This document shows, in pieces, positions 8,046 through 18,661 of a stretch of DNA of 64,000 nt; position 1 is the first letter of the stretch, and each line of letters starts with the position of its first letter. Source of the stretch: Plasmopara viticola (Eukaryota; Oomycota; Peronosporomycetes; Peronosporales; Peronosporaceae). A program made the position numbers and the translations under genes. Location of the stretch: NCBI GenBank assembly GCA_001695595.3, contig MBPM02000047.1:62001-126000 (forward strand), given 5' to 3'. Below the pieces are notes generated by a model. It saw only the letters and a program-made list of their open reading frames with translations. It made no database searches and had not been told where the DNA came from.

Positions 8046-10472
8046 TCAGCTGACTAAACCTCCTGTAGAGCTGTTCAGCAGCGAAATGACAGCTTGGCGA
8101 TCTGAATCAGCATAACCCAGCTCATTGAGACGCTGGCTAAACTCCTGAAGGGTCAATGCGCCACAGGAGAGGCTACTCATACCAAGCATCACGTCCATTA
8201 GAATCTCTGGTCGCTTGATCTTGAGTAGAGCAGCTCGCTCAATGAACCCCATGGACGGAAATGACAGCTTCCACAACTCCCGGAATTTTCGCTCTGCCAC
8301 TTCAGGATCTTCAACTGGAATTGTTGCCATACTTGATTCAGCGTTGCACGTCTCTTCCAGTTCTAAAGATTGTGTTTGGACAACTTCTGGGGTATCTACG
8401 GGAGTCTCAAATGGCTGCAGTGCATCAAAATTACCCTCCGGCAAGCTGCGGTCGAACACAATCTGGTCACGCGGCGACTGCAAATCCTGTCGTAATTGCG
8501 GACGCGACCGCTCCTGCTGATGACGCGTGCGGAGATTGCCGTTCATCAATCGCGAAGCAGAGGCTGACCATTGCAGCTGTGGCTTCGCTCCACGCTGGCT
8601 GTATTCTTGAATGTTGCCTGCCTTGCCCACCGAGACAAATACTTCGGCCTCGTCAGGCAGTCGTCTAATCTCTTCCATAGTGCGAATGGGTTCACCGTCA
8701 TCTCGAGAGATATCTACAATTTGATTTTCCTTGACACCAAAACGGACCTTTAACACGTTCATAATAATATGCGGCTCAGTTCCTTCGTAGTAAGAAATGC
8801 ACACCGTGCGTCCAAATGTTGACAAACTGTTAACATTCAAGTGCTTGCAACGGTGCATGCGAGGCGGTAAACTCTTGCGCGAACGTGGCAAATTAATCTG
8901 CCATAATCTGCTCACACACACTTGACACACACGACGAGGTCGCTGCTCATCGATCGCACCAACACTAGCTGCACTCTTTTCACGCTCGGGATTTGCGAGT
9001 CGTGTGTTCGTACACTTGCTGCAGAAAGTCTTACGACAATAACTACACTTGTGTTTCCACTCCAGTAGCGAAAACAACTTGCGACAGTGCGAGCAATATT
9101 CCGTCTTGTTTGACTGCACCTGCAGTGGAACAGGTCGATCAGGAATCTGGTTTTGCAGCATCGTGTCAACTTCATCGAGAGTGATACTGTTGCCTTTGTA
9201 AAGTCGAAACTCTTCTAGCATAAGAGACTTTACAAAACCTTGGTTAGGATAGACGACGCCACGGCTCGCCATAGCGAAATTTACTGCAGTAACGAGCGAC
9301 CAGTTGTTGGCGCGCATTAAATACATAATGACGAGTGTGGCAGAGCGCGAGATGCCCTGCGTGCAATGAACCAAGACTCGGCCGTGCTGAGTACGCTTGG
9401 CTGATTCGATGAATCTAAACGCAGCGTCGAAAAAAGAAGCAATGTCTGCATCTGGTCTGTCCTTGATAGTGACGTTAAAGTACTTGACGCCGTCGCTCTC
9501 AAACGTATTACCCACGTCTAGACTAGCGTTCACAACGTGCGTGATGCCCAAATGGGACATCACCTGCTTAGATTGTGCATGCCACATGTTCCCTAAAAAG
9601 AGAAAGCCTTCTAGGATTTCGTTGGGGTAATTTAAATTGTGAGTCCCGCTCTTGGTCCTCTTGAGCTTTCCTGAAATCTTGTCTATGAGTGCAGATGTCG
9701 TGTAGAATGGATATCGATATTTAAAGGTAAGAAAGCCGTCGCTCAAAAGCTTGACGCTGGTCACGAGAGCATCCTCGACGATTAGTCTCTCGAGCTTTTT
9801 GAGCCATCGGGAGCTCTTCGAGTCGTCTACTTCGTCCGCTGCTAGTTTCTTGACTGCGTCTCCAAAGAGCACAACATCGCGCAGCTTTCTCTTCTTGCTA
9901 GAAAATAGAAATCGCTGCTCGTCAAGCAATCCTCGTTCCACGTCTTCCAACGTCTGGCAGTTTGGCATCGGAGGGATTGAAATGGCAGATGGAATTGAGT
10001 CTTCCATATACTCCTCCCTGGTCCTCGTGTCGATAAAAATGATGCCGCGTGACGCCTGAACCTGGTTGTACAACCAGCGGCAATTCACCTCACCGCGACG
10101 GACAAGGCGCTTAGGCTGTGGTGGCACAGGCTCGCTTTCGTCCACAAAAGTGTCGTCCTTGGTGATCGCCTCCCCCATACTCATGTTGCTAGTGTCACTA
10201 TCACTACTTTCGTCGCCCATGGTAAAGTTCGTCGCTTTCGGGATGCTCCTCCTATGCTGGAGTCGTTTTAAATCAAAAAGTTGACGTGCTGAGGGTTTCC
10301 CGCTCGTGCGTCTTACCAGATCGATTGGCTTGGGACTGGTGGCAACCAACCGGCTTTGGTATGCGCTGGCTGACTTCGTTGTCGCTTCGGTAGGCGAATG
10401 CGTTGCTGAGGGACTGTCAGAGATCCAGACTCTGCGGTCTGGTTCATAACTGCTGAAGACTACACAGTGCAC
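8046..10472 (-). CDS. Rhodanese / dual-specificity phosphatase / FYVE-like zinc finger protein
   Basis: Domain order, numbered from 10472: a rhodanese-like (CH2) domain at about 128-258 (IIFIDTRTREEYMEDSIPSA) with no obvious catalytic Cys; a dual-specificity phosphatase at about 280-428 with active site HCTQGISRSAT (Cys370, Arg376) and an upstream Asp (KDRPDAD) as likely general acid; then a FYVE-like zinc finger at about 460-520 with four CxxC pairs (460/463, 476/479, 484/487, 516/519). The basic FYVE signature RHHCR is replaced by EWKHKCSYCRK, so phosphoinositide binding is unsure. The C-terminal 290 residues are unrecognised. The open frame continues upstream of 10472 to about 10668 without an ATG, and position 10472 is GTG. 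The first in-frame ATG is at 10220 (MGDESSDSD). The true start may lie in another exon. Rhodanese-DSP order recalls MAP kinase phosphatases; the zinc finger suggests endosomal targeting (inference). Confidence 0.85.
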   Translation of the reverse strand: MHCVVFSSYEPDRRVWISDSPSATHSPTEATTKSASAYQSRLVATSPKPIDLVRRTSGKPSARQLFDLKRLQHRRSIPKATNFTMGDESSDSDTSNMSMGEAITKDDTFVDESEPVPPQPKRLVRRGEVNCRWLYNQVQASRGIIFIDTRTREEYMEDSIPSAISIPPMPNCQTLEDVERGLLDEQRFLFSSKKRKLRDVVLFGDAVKKLAADEVDDSKSSRWLKKLERLIVEDALVTSVKLLSDGFLTFKYRYPFYTTSALIDKISGKLKRTKSGTHNLNYPNEILEGFLFLGNMWHAQSKQVMSHLGITHVVNASLDVGNTFESDGVKYFNVTIKDRPDADIASFFDAAFRFIESAKRTQHGRVLVHCTQGISRSATLVIMYLMRANNWSLVTAVNFAMASRGVVYPNQGFVKSLMLEEFRLYKGNSITLDEVDTMLQNQIPDRPVPLQVQSNKTEYCSHCRKLFSLLEWKHKCSYCRKTFCSKCTNTRLANPEREKSAASVGAIDEQRPRRVCQVCVSRLWQINLPRSRKSLPPRMHRCKHLNVNSLSTFGRTVCISYYEGTEPHIIMNVLKVRFGVKENQIVDISRDDGEPIRTMEEIRRLPDEAEVFVSVGKAGNIQEYSQRGAKPQLQWSASASRLMNGNLRTRHQQERSRPQLRQDLQSPRDQIVFDRSLPEGNFDALQPFETPVDTPEVVQTQSLELEETCNAESSMATIPVEDPEVAERKFRELWKLSFPSMGFIERAALLKIKRPEILMDVMLGMSSLSCGALTLQEFSQRLNELGYADSDRQAVISLLNSSTGGLVS

Positions 10473-12325
10473 ACTTGGAGGCTTGGGCAGAGCCCGGCCA
10501 AGGCAGCGAGAGAAGATGGGGTCCAGAAGGCTTAATAAAACCGATACTTTCTCTGTATCCGGATAGCTCTGGTATGCGGTGAGGGTATAAATGAAATGCG
10601 CACACCTGCATAATATAATATATAAAACCCTGCCACGATAAAGCAGACTTCTCCAGCTCTCTCTCCGGCTCTATAACCTAACTCATTGCCCTACATTGCG
10701 CAGGTGCTCCTCTACACCAGGGTTATGCGAAGTGGCATTGCGCAGTGGCATAACACGGTCGACATTTACCGTGACTCATTGCTTAAGCCTGGCCGCCTTC
10801 TTTTCGTGTCGTCTATCGTATATGTAGAGCGTGTGTGAAGCTAGCCAGAAGCGTTTACGCCTGGCTACTACTACTGGCAACGAATTGCTGTACGGTAACA
10901 TTCCCCGCCAAAAGGCTTCGTTGGTCGAAGTTCATTCCGACAGAGTAGAAGCATCAGCCGCGAAGTTGTAATAGAACGGGCGCAACAATCTCTATAGTAC
11001 AGTTAGGTCATTGAAGTCGCGCACCGGATTCGCTTCAATCAAAACCGTAAATTAAACTAGCAAGTTGTGAGACCAGTAAGGCGTCAGTCGGTCCATGACA
11101 GGACACTGACCATCCTTAGACGATTACGCTACCAGCCTTTCTAGTGGAGATGTCGTTTGTTTGGCCAGCTGACGTTGGACCACTTCTGCATATCTTCCCG
11201 CTAAAAACGGCCATAATCTGGGACTACTATGCCGCGGCCGATATTATCAAAGTTGATAGTATGCGCGCATAATGAACACGATAAAGTGAGCGTAAAAAAC
11301 GTACGTACAGAGCTTGGTTATATGCAAAAAGCAACGGATCGTAGAGCATGCGCTTGTAGGTCGAAAGTGCTAACTTTATAGTATATATCGACACATTGAA
11401 GCTTCAAGCATTGTTCACTTGACTTTGAACTCCCAGGCGACCATCGATGAACACTTCGCCTTCATGAATATTGTTGTGTAACTAGCGGCTATCCACCGCT
11501 AATGCTTTTTCCACCGCCAAAGCAGTTGATGAAGATCAGTATCTCTTTGTAAGCGTATTTTATGCAATTCGAGGGCCTAGCTTACGCGGCAGGAACGAAT
11601 CGAAAAAGGAAAATGAGTATTTTAAAAAGTTTGAAAAGTAACACCGGTACATCTCCTTCATCAATGTAAAGGCATTGCCACGTACGTTACCACGTAAATG
11701 TTTTCTCAACGCCGCGTGCATTATGTGAGAGTATAATGGCACGTTTAAAGTGCAAGCCAAATCCCATTCGAGAGCTTATAAAGTCCCTTCTCGTGGGGTA
11801 TTCGGACCGAAGAACATGTACGGTCAGTGCCAACAAATAATCGATACCGTACATGTATGTATCTACAGTCACGATATTTTTTTGGCCACGCCAGTGAGAC
11901 AACAAGCGAAACGAGACATGCAATTGATCTCAGCAAGCGCAACGCACTGGATGTCAAAGATTAAGTGCAACGCACTTAAGGGGTCCCGTCCTATGTGTAG
12001 GATGTGCTGACAGCATGGACGCTTATACGATGTGAAAAATCTAAAATAACAAAGGTATACAATGTGATGTCAGCGTGAATCGTAAATTTTCACCTTGATT
12101 TACAGTGCCGCACCCGACTTGTCCGCTGTACGGTGACTATATTCAAAGAGACATGTATTAGTGTCTGTCGTATAGCCTGCAAAAAACAAAATCTCGCGAG
12201 ACCGAATCCGCCTCTTACGCATAAAATTACATGTTAGGGAGACACGACTAGCGCACGCGGCTCCCTTCTGTCATTCTGTCCGTAGATTTTTAAGAGCTCA
12301 CGGTGCCGGTATTAGTAATACAGCG
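10473..12325. other. Intergenic region, no gene seen
   Basis: The proximal 200 bp stay open in the phosphatase frame on the minus strand (to a TAG near 10668) and may be its 5' exon or leader; an alternative ATG frame (MQVCAFHLYPH) also starts near 10610. From 10.7 to 12.3 kb I see only stop-rich sequence. Confidence 0.45.
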
Positions 12326-12849
12326 ATGATTACGGGCCAATATCAAGGCAGTTTGCGATCAGAGCCGGATCTAGGGCCAGTTTCTCAGTTTGCTGATACG
12401 AGACCCGTCACATGTGGCAGCCGAGCATGACACGTACAGATAAACGACCAGCGAGAAAAAAAAATTATATGGACAGGATCTTACGCTTACGCGAGAGACT
12501 TGAATCAAGCAAACGATTTTTGACCAACGCGCAGATTACACGAGATAGAATAAGGTGTCATCACTGTAATCATTACTTACGTACAGAGCCACAGTCGCTC
12601 AACGACTTTGAGGACGCCTTTAGTGCTTCTCCTTCGACCCGTTAATTGCTCGAGACATTGGATGTTTTTCAGCAATATACACGTACAAGCTGACCCAAGC
12701 CCAAAGCCTAAAGTGCAGAATCTTTCCCGAGAAAGGGCATGTACTATAAGCATACGGTGCAACATCAGGACCGCAAAGTCTTATCAGATCTGCTGTACAA
12801 AGAATATCAAAATTTCATTGTGCAGGGGATCAACTATGGCTCCTGGTGA
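12326..12849 (+). CDS. Small spliced hypothetical protein
   Basis: Support is strongest for the last junction. The exon ending at 12640 (phase 1) joins 12719 across a 78-nt GT-AG intron (12641-12718, acceptor AAGTGCAG), restoring one frame: FEDAFSASPST, then QSFPRKGMYYKH, then DRKVLSDLLYKEYQNFIVQ and a stop at 12847. The preceding exon reads LRLRERLESSKRFLTNAQ, a likely coiled coil, then a CxxC pair (IRCHHCNHYL). The first exon probably starts at ATG 12326 (MITGQYQGSLRSEPDLGPVS) and joins by an intron 12388-12476, but its donor (GTTTGC) is weak. An ATG within 12412-12427 is an alternative start. Family not recognised. No signal peptide seen. Confidence 0.5.
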
Positions 12850-14067
12850 CGAGTGACAGACACCCTATTGGTATATGCTTATTCGTTTATCTGGGATGTC
12901 TTCTTAAGCTAACGTCGCCTTTGCTACTAAATCTTATATATTATAAATAGTTTGCTGAGCTTAAGACTCATTTGTTGGTGTATTGCGCTCTTCGCATAGA
13001 TATGCGTCACGCTGTTCAAGTAAATATCGTAAGCGAGGCAAAAGAATATATTAGTGGGCAATGGCAGTGTAATCTTGAAGCTTGAATGCAACCTCATAAG
13101 AAGATTTATTTACGCTTTTAACGCGTCGAACAGACCTGATATGATCAATTTTAAAGCTGATGAATCTTTCGGCATGGACCGACAGCAACCGTAAAGATTT
13201 GTGTCAGCTTTCGATCACACCCACACTAAGAAGATGATAGTCATTCGTTTTTGTGTGTGACACAGTCGCGAACGAAGCTTCTCGAAAGTCAATTGTCGTG
13301 GGAGGCGAGGGAGCGAAGTCAACGAAGGAGGAGAGAGTTATTTGCTTTAAGCAGACTTAAAGTGATATTATATTATAAGCTTTAACATATTCTTGTCTTA
13401 ATACGGCCAAGACGGTGGCTCTCAGCCATCTACTGTTACCCTTAAAAGGCTACCGCTCCGTTCGTCATTTACACGTCCTGAGTAATATTCGATATTCAAA
13501 CTCCTAACAACTGGACCTTGCTTCTGGTTTGAAACTATGGAATTGCTTATTTTTATGAATATATGTAATTTGAAATTCATGTAATTATGTGGCTTAATGG
13601 CCGTCACCGGCAAACCTGCCTGAGATGACGGTAACCGTCAAACGCAATTATCTTGTTAAGATTTAGCAATCAGCTACTGAATTTACTAGGCTCTAGGCCG
13701 TATTTACAATAAGTAGCGAATCTGTTAACGTCGTCTGGTAGGCGAGAAAAGAGAGTACACTTAACAATCAAGTCAAGCCCTATGTCAATGAAAACCGTTG
13801 CCCGTTTCCTTGACTATCTTTTAGTTTTATGCACCATGATATCGGAACATGACACTTTAATTCGATTCAAAATCGCCTCCAAAAGCTCATTTATTCATAT
13901 CTAAAAAGGAAATCAGACTTTGTCGCTTGCGGTCACACCTTTCCTGCTTGTTCTAATTGGAAGGCGTGCTGTGATTGATTTTCGTGTTGCTACGGATGCT
14001 AGTAGCTGACGCTTTGTAATGGCTATTAGATGACGTGGTACAGTCTGAGAAACGGCAGCTTTGATCA
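12850..14067. other. Intergenic region, no gene seen
   Basis: AT-rich, stop-rich sequence between the small spliced gene and SINE-like copy 2. No ORF with domain or splice support. Confidence 0.5.
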
Positions 14068-14421
14068 ACAATACGTGCAATAAGGTATGAGAAAAGGTTG
14101 GGATGACGCCCTCCTTCCAAGCGCGGGGGCTAAATGCTCGCGCGCTTCGGGCAGGTACTCTCGGGCATCAGCAGGTCTCTAACGAGTCTCACCTTTTTAA
14201 CGCGACGGTCTCCAGCACCAGGGCGCCACCTGGGCTCTTACCAAGTCAGAGCTAAAAAAATGATGGAAGACCCTCACGACCTCGGTGCTGGCTGCACTGC
14301 CCGCCGAACGAGACCCGACGTATGCGGACACCATTCTATGCCGTGGACTAGCCAGACTGAGCCTAGCACGTGCATAACTTGGCAACGCGATAACGTAATA
14401 CAATACAATACGTGCAATAAG
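14068..14421 (+). mobile_element. SINE-like retroposon, copy 2, with target-site duplication
   Basis: The body is 14085-14404 (about 320 bp), between direct repeats ACAATACGTGCAATAAG (14068-14084 and 14405-14421). Part of that 17-bp match may come from the AATAC-type tail itself; at least TACGTGCAATAAG is target duplication. The body shares almost every base with copies 1 and 3, from GGTTGGGATGACGCCCTCC to GCGATAACGTAATACAATAC. Its 5' end has a few extra bases (GTATGAGAAAA) compared with copy 1. It is in the same orientation as the other two. Confidence 0.85.
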
Positions 14422-17400
14422 AAAAATGCAAGGGATGCTTTTCATGTTTTGACTTTTGACCTATGGTAATGCACTAAATTGTGAAATTAAATTAATTGTG
14501 GCACTGAAACGAAATCAATGCTTGTACTTCGGCTAACTGTTCTCTGTAAATTCTTATTCTATAATTTGTTTTCTAGTCTTGACCTTGGCACAACGCTTTC
14601 AGTGCTTTGAGCGACTGGCCACGGAACTAAAAGGGATATTCACGCCACAGGCAAAATCCAATAATAGTACTATCTCATTATAGATTTGTGGGTGTTTAGC
14701 CACACAGTAGCCACATGGGAATTATTCACACGAAAACTTAATCGGTAATATAATGTGACACTTTGGTTAGCCATACAAAAGAACTCTCCTCAAAGTTAGC
14801 CGTGTGTAAATTGGATTCCTACGTTTTTAAGTCTCTAGTAGCGTTGATCATATGTGGTAATTTATTGATTATAAAATACAATAAGGCCTTACTAGTGGAG
14901 CGTTTCTGCGATTAGTCATTAGTCTCAGCATTCTTCGGTCTGCTACTGGGAAAGGCGAGCGGAATCGCCAAACATCCTGTGCTCGGTAAGGATTGTCCAC
15001 GACAGAGTTAACCCTTTACAATCACCTTACAGCAAGTCAGGCCAGCAAATACGATTGTGTTATAGAGCAAAGAGCTCTCCGAGTCAAAGCCCTGTCAGCC
15101 GTTTACTCTTGCTTCAGCACAGCTGAGTACCTCCCGAGAAAGTCTCTTTGTGTCTAATAGTTTTTTTCCTGGTGACGTATCGAAATACCGATTAGCTGCG
15201 ATATCTTATTCTTGAAAACTTTGGCGTGAGGAACAATTTCATACGCAAATAAAAAAAGCATCAATTCAAACAAAGCTAAAGTCGGAACCCATACATTAAT
15301 CGGCAGCTCAAAACTTCACCGTTCCAATACGAGTCTGGATGAGATTTTTGGACGGGGCAGCCTGATCAACTCTAAGACTGTAAACTACGTTTTATCCATG
15401 CCGCCTAAAAGGTAATTTTTTGGGGGTCAGTGCCGTCATCGACTTTTTCAAAAGAAGGTTTGATGCACACGGAGTGCTTTTCTTAGACCGCTTAGTACAA
15501 CATTGTGCAATATATGCCAACACGCGCCAGTACTCAGCAGTGGGCGAGTTTTACAGCTCTTCACCGCATTGCCTTCATGACGTGAGTTACTACCCACCCG
15601 AGCGTTTGTACCGAGGATAAATTGTTCGTTGTTTTCCCCTCCTGCCTGGTCTCTAATATTATTGACCGCATCAAGAAGGACACATCAAGTCTGATCTTGG
15701 ACCTGGGATACCATAAAACTTTCCGTATTCGGTTGAGGTTTCTCGTATGGCCGGGGAATCTGACGGAAAGCCCAACTGTATTTTAGGCGTACCCAAGACG
15801 TTGAAGTTGCTTTGATATTGTTGCTATTTCTTAGGCTTTTTCGCAGTCTCAGTAGACAAAGGTCCATACGAGTGTATCGTTGCCTATACAGACACCATGT
15901 TTTTCAAACAAATGCTTACGTTTAGGTGTACTTTAAACTGTGCACTGGATGTGGTAGATATTCCAAATTAAAGATGTCTCCTAATCAGTACGTATAACGA
16001 GACGCATCTGAATTGGCGAGTAAAAACAATTCTACTCGGTTTGTCAAACCTCTCGACAACGTAAGATATTCGATTCCCCGACCAGTTCCAACCATTCCGA
16101 AATATACCCGACAATGCTTTGACAATGTACTCGCTTAGAGCAAAATTAAGGGTGGTCAGTAGAATTTGAATTCCCATTTACACCGATTTAGGCAAGTTAT
16201 TAAGGTCATGAGGACAAAAAAGTATTTGTTTACATCAACAAATGTGCCTTTGCAGAAATGATTAGAGCCATCCAAGCAACCATAGAATCCGCGCCAAATT
16301 AAAAAAGTGAGCCATTTTGGCTTCGCTCACACCACGATTCGAAATGATTGAAGTAGAACGTTGAATCTAGCCAAGTAGGGCTGTCTAGATGGGTCGTCTG
16401 TCCAGCAGGCTAAAATGCACTTATGTGCGAAAAAAATAAAAGCGTCTTTTAAATGATGCAGGATGAGCCAGCAGTTAGACACTTTCGAAAAGATTAGAGT
16501 AACTTATTACTAGGCCCCTGCCAAACGAGACAAAGTATCGCTCACGGCGCTTGAAAGTACACCTTCGGTTTTACTTTGAAGAAAACGGTCATTAGCAAGT
16601 CATCCGCTTAAGGCTTGGCAGCTTAGGCCTTCCAAAAAAAAATTCGTAAGACAATTAAATTAGACAATGTGAAGTTCTAAGTGAATTTACTGGGCTTTAA
16701 ACCTTTGTGGTCTCTACACTCTTCGCATTTTTGCGGATGACGATAAACCCCCCAACCTTGTCCTAGTGTCATTGTTTGCAAAATTTATTTTTAGCGTCGT
16801 ACACAAACTGGAATGTCAACGAGTGATTTCTACTACTACAAGATAAAGATCAGACTTTCAGTGCTTAAGCTAAAAGTATGCGTATGAGATCCTAGCCACC
16901 TTACTTGAATATAAGACCGTAAAGCTGCTGCATACCTACAATGCGCTTGTTGCTTCTGGTCAACTAGCAACACTGTCATAACAAAGCAGCCCAAATGGTC
17001 ATAACAATGTTGCTCATAGAAGACAATCGCACCACCTTTTTTATAGGTTCCGTTTTCCACAACAGCGTCTGTGTTTTACAACGCATCTCAGATAGAAAAG
17101 CAGGTGAAGAGCCAAGGAAGACTACTTTTGCCTTGGCTTTGTGCCTAGCAAATTCGTTTGCGCGACCGAGTGCACGGGCTTAACAACTTAACTTTAGCGG
17201 TCACGCTGCGGCATTTTTTGGGCAAACCCAGAGTTTGAGAGGAAGATTGTCTTTTTTGGCCGCGCCATCAACATACTTCACGGTCCGATCGACCGATGTA
17301 CACCTCAGTGCAAGTTTTTTAGGCCCATCTGGACACTACAATCTTTTGTAATGAAAATCAAATTCTTTTATCTGTTTAAAGTGCACATCTGAACGAATCA

Positions 17401-18503
17401 CTTTACTGGCTCTGGCTCTGCGAGCTTCCTCCTTTTTTCCCACCTTGAAGTCGATGTGCCACTTGTACGACCTCTTTTATTAAGATTGACTGTACACGAA
17501 CAACCACCTAATGAAAAAGTTCTTAGACTTACCATACTGTAGAGCTCTTTGCTCTTAGTTTAGTTGGACAACAGATGCATATTCTCTCACGATACGCATT
17601 GTCTAGGCTCAAATAGCACGCGACGTCTCGAATTGCCGATTAATAGAAAGACTGTTCCGATAACAATCGGGTTGCTGAGGGCCTTATTTTGTGTACGATC
17701 TAAAAGGGTGATTTATGGTTTGTTGGCTCTTGACTTAGTGATGCTTGTTTAGTCGGTTGCACCCATCTTTGTGGGAGCTATAACGGGTAAATCCCAATGA
17801 GTAGGAGCTTTAGACGACGCATTTAAGACGAATTTAAGCTTAATTTTTTATCTACCGCTGTGTGTAATGTATAATCTTTGTCCGCTATTAGACACCCTTG
17901 ATTTTTGGAGGTTTGACGACTTTCAATTTTGGGTATATATAAAGTCAAGATGAATACACTTTTTACATAAGCATGTCTCTGAACCGATGTAAGCCTCTGG
18001 TTACGTGTAAGTGAAGACTGAAGATATATTTGCCACTTAAGCATCAGATACTTGTGAAAGTCGAAAAAACAATCTCGGCTGAATGCTTATGCGCTAAAAG
18101 CTGTTAAGATGCAATCGTTTGGACTCGCCCCTAAGCGTTTGCTTGTAGCAGTGCAAGACCGATGGCGAAATCGAATGCGCCACAGGTGACACTAAGCAGT
18201 CAATTAAATCTTGACATAAGCGTGATCAGCGCCTGCAACATGGTTTCTTATGCCTTTAAGATTTGATTTTTCGACTGAATCTGTGTCCTTTACATCGTGT
18301 CCATAGGGAATGGACGCGCACAGTGCTGATACATATCCACCGGCAACGCGTAATATAGTTGAGGACTTTGTGTCTACAAGACCTAGTGTCACTAGACATG
18401 TGCATGACAAAGTGGATGAGGTCAATATTGTTAGTAACAAAATTGTAAATAAAAAAGTAAAGCATTCGAATGCTTAAAAGTTTTTCTACATGTGCAAAAT
18501 TCT
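14422..18503. other. Gene-poor block, no supported gene
   Basis: About 4 kb without a supportable gene. Short open frames (15420-15620, 15685-15867 minus, 15968-16177 minus, 17564-17752) are interrupted everywhere and match no domain I recognise. Some stretches between 15.4 and 17.8 kb keep protein-like runs across stops, as expected of old transposon remains, but I cannot name a family. Confidence 0.4.
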
Positions 18504-18648
18504 TGTTGAGTAGAAAGTATAAACCGGAGTGAATATATTTATCTTGACCAATGAACGGCTACCATATGTAATTTTTGACTGTAACGTACTTGTAAATACT
18601 GTAAAGCCATTCACCTGTTCAAATGCATTCAGCGGTGTAATTTTAACA
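18504..18648 (-). repeat. 3' LTR of the Copia element
   Basis: 145 bp, with TG...CA ends in either reading. It differs from the 5' LTR by about ten substitutions and a short indel, mostly near the middle and at the CAAATGC/CAACACGC site. Confidence 0.9.
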
Positions 18649-18661
18649 CTCCCACTCACCA

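Noticed and set aside
14134..14469. 111-codon ORF, with similar ones at 3191 and 39093-39431
   Set aside because: They lie within the SINE-like copies, differ in frame and end between copies, and match no protein family.
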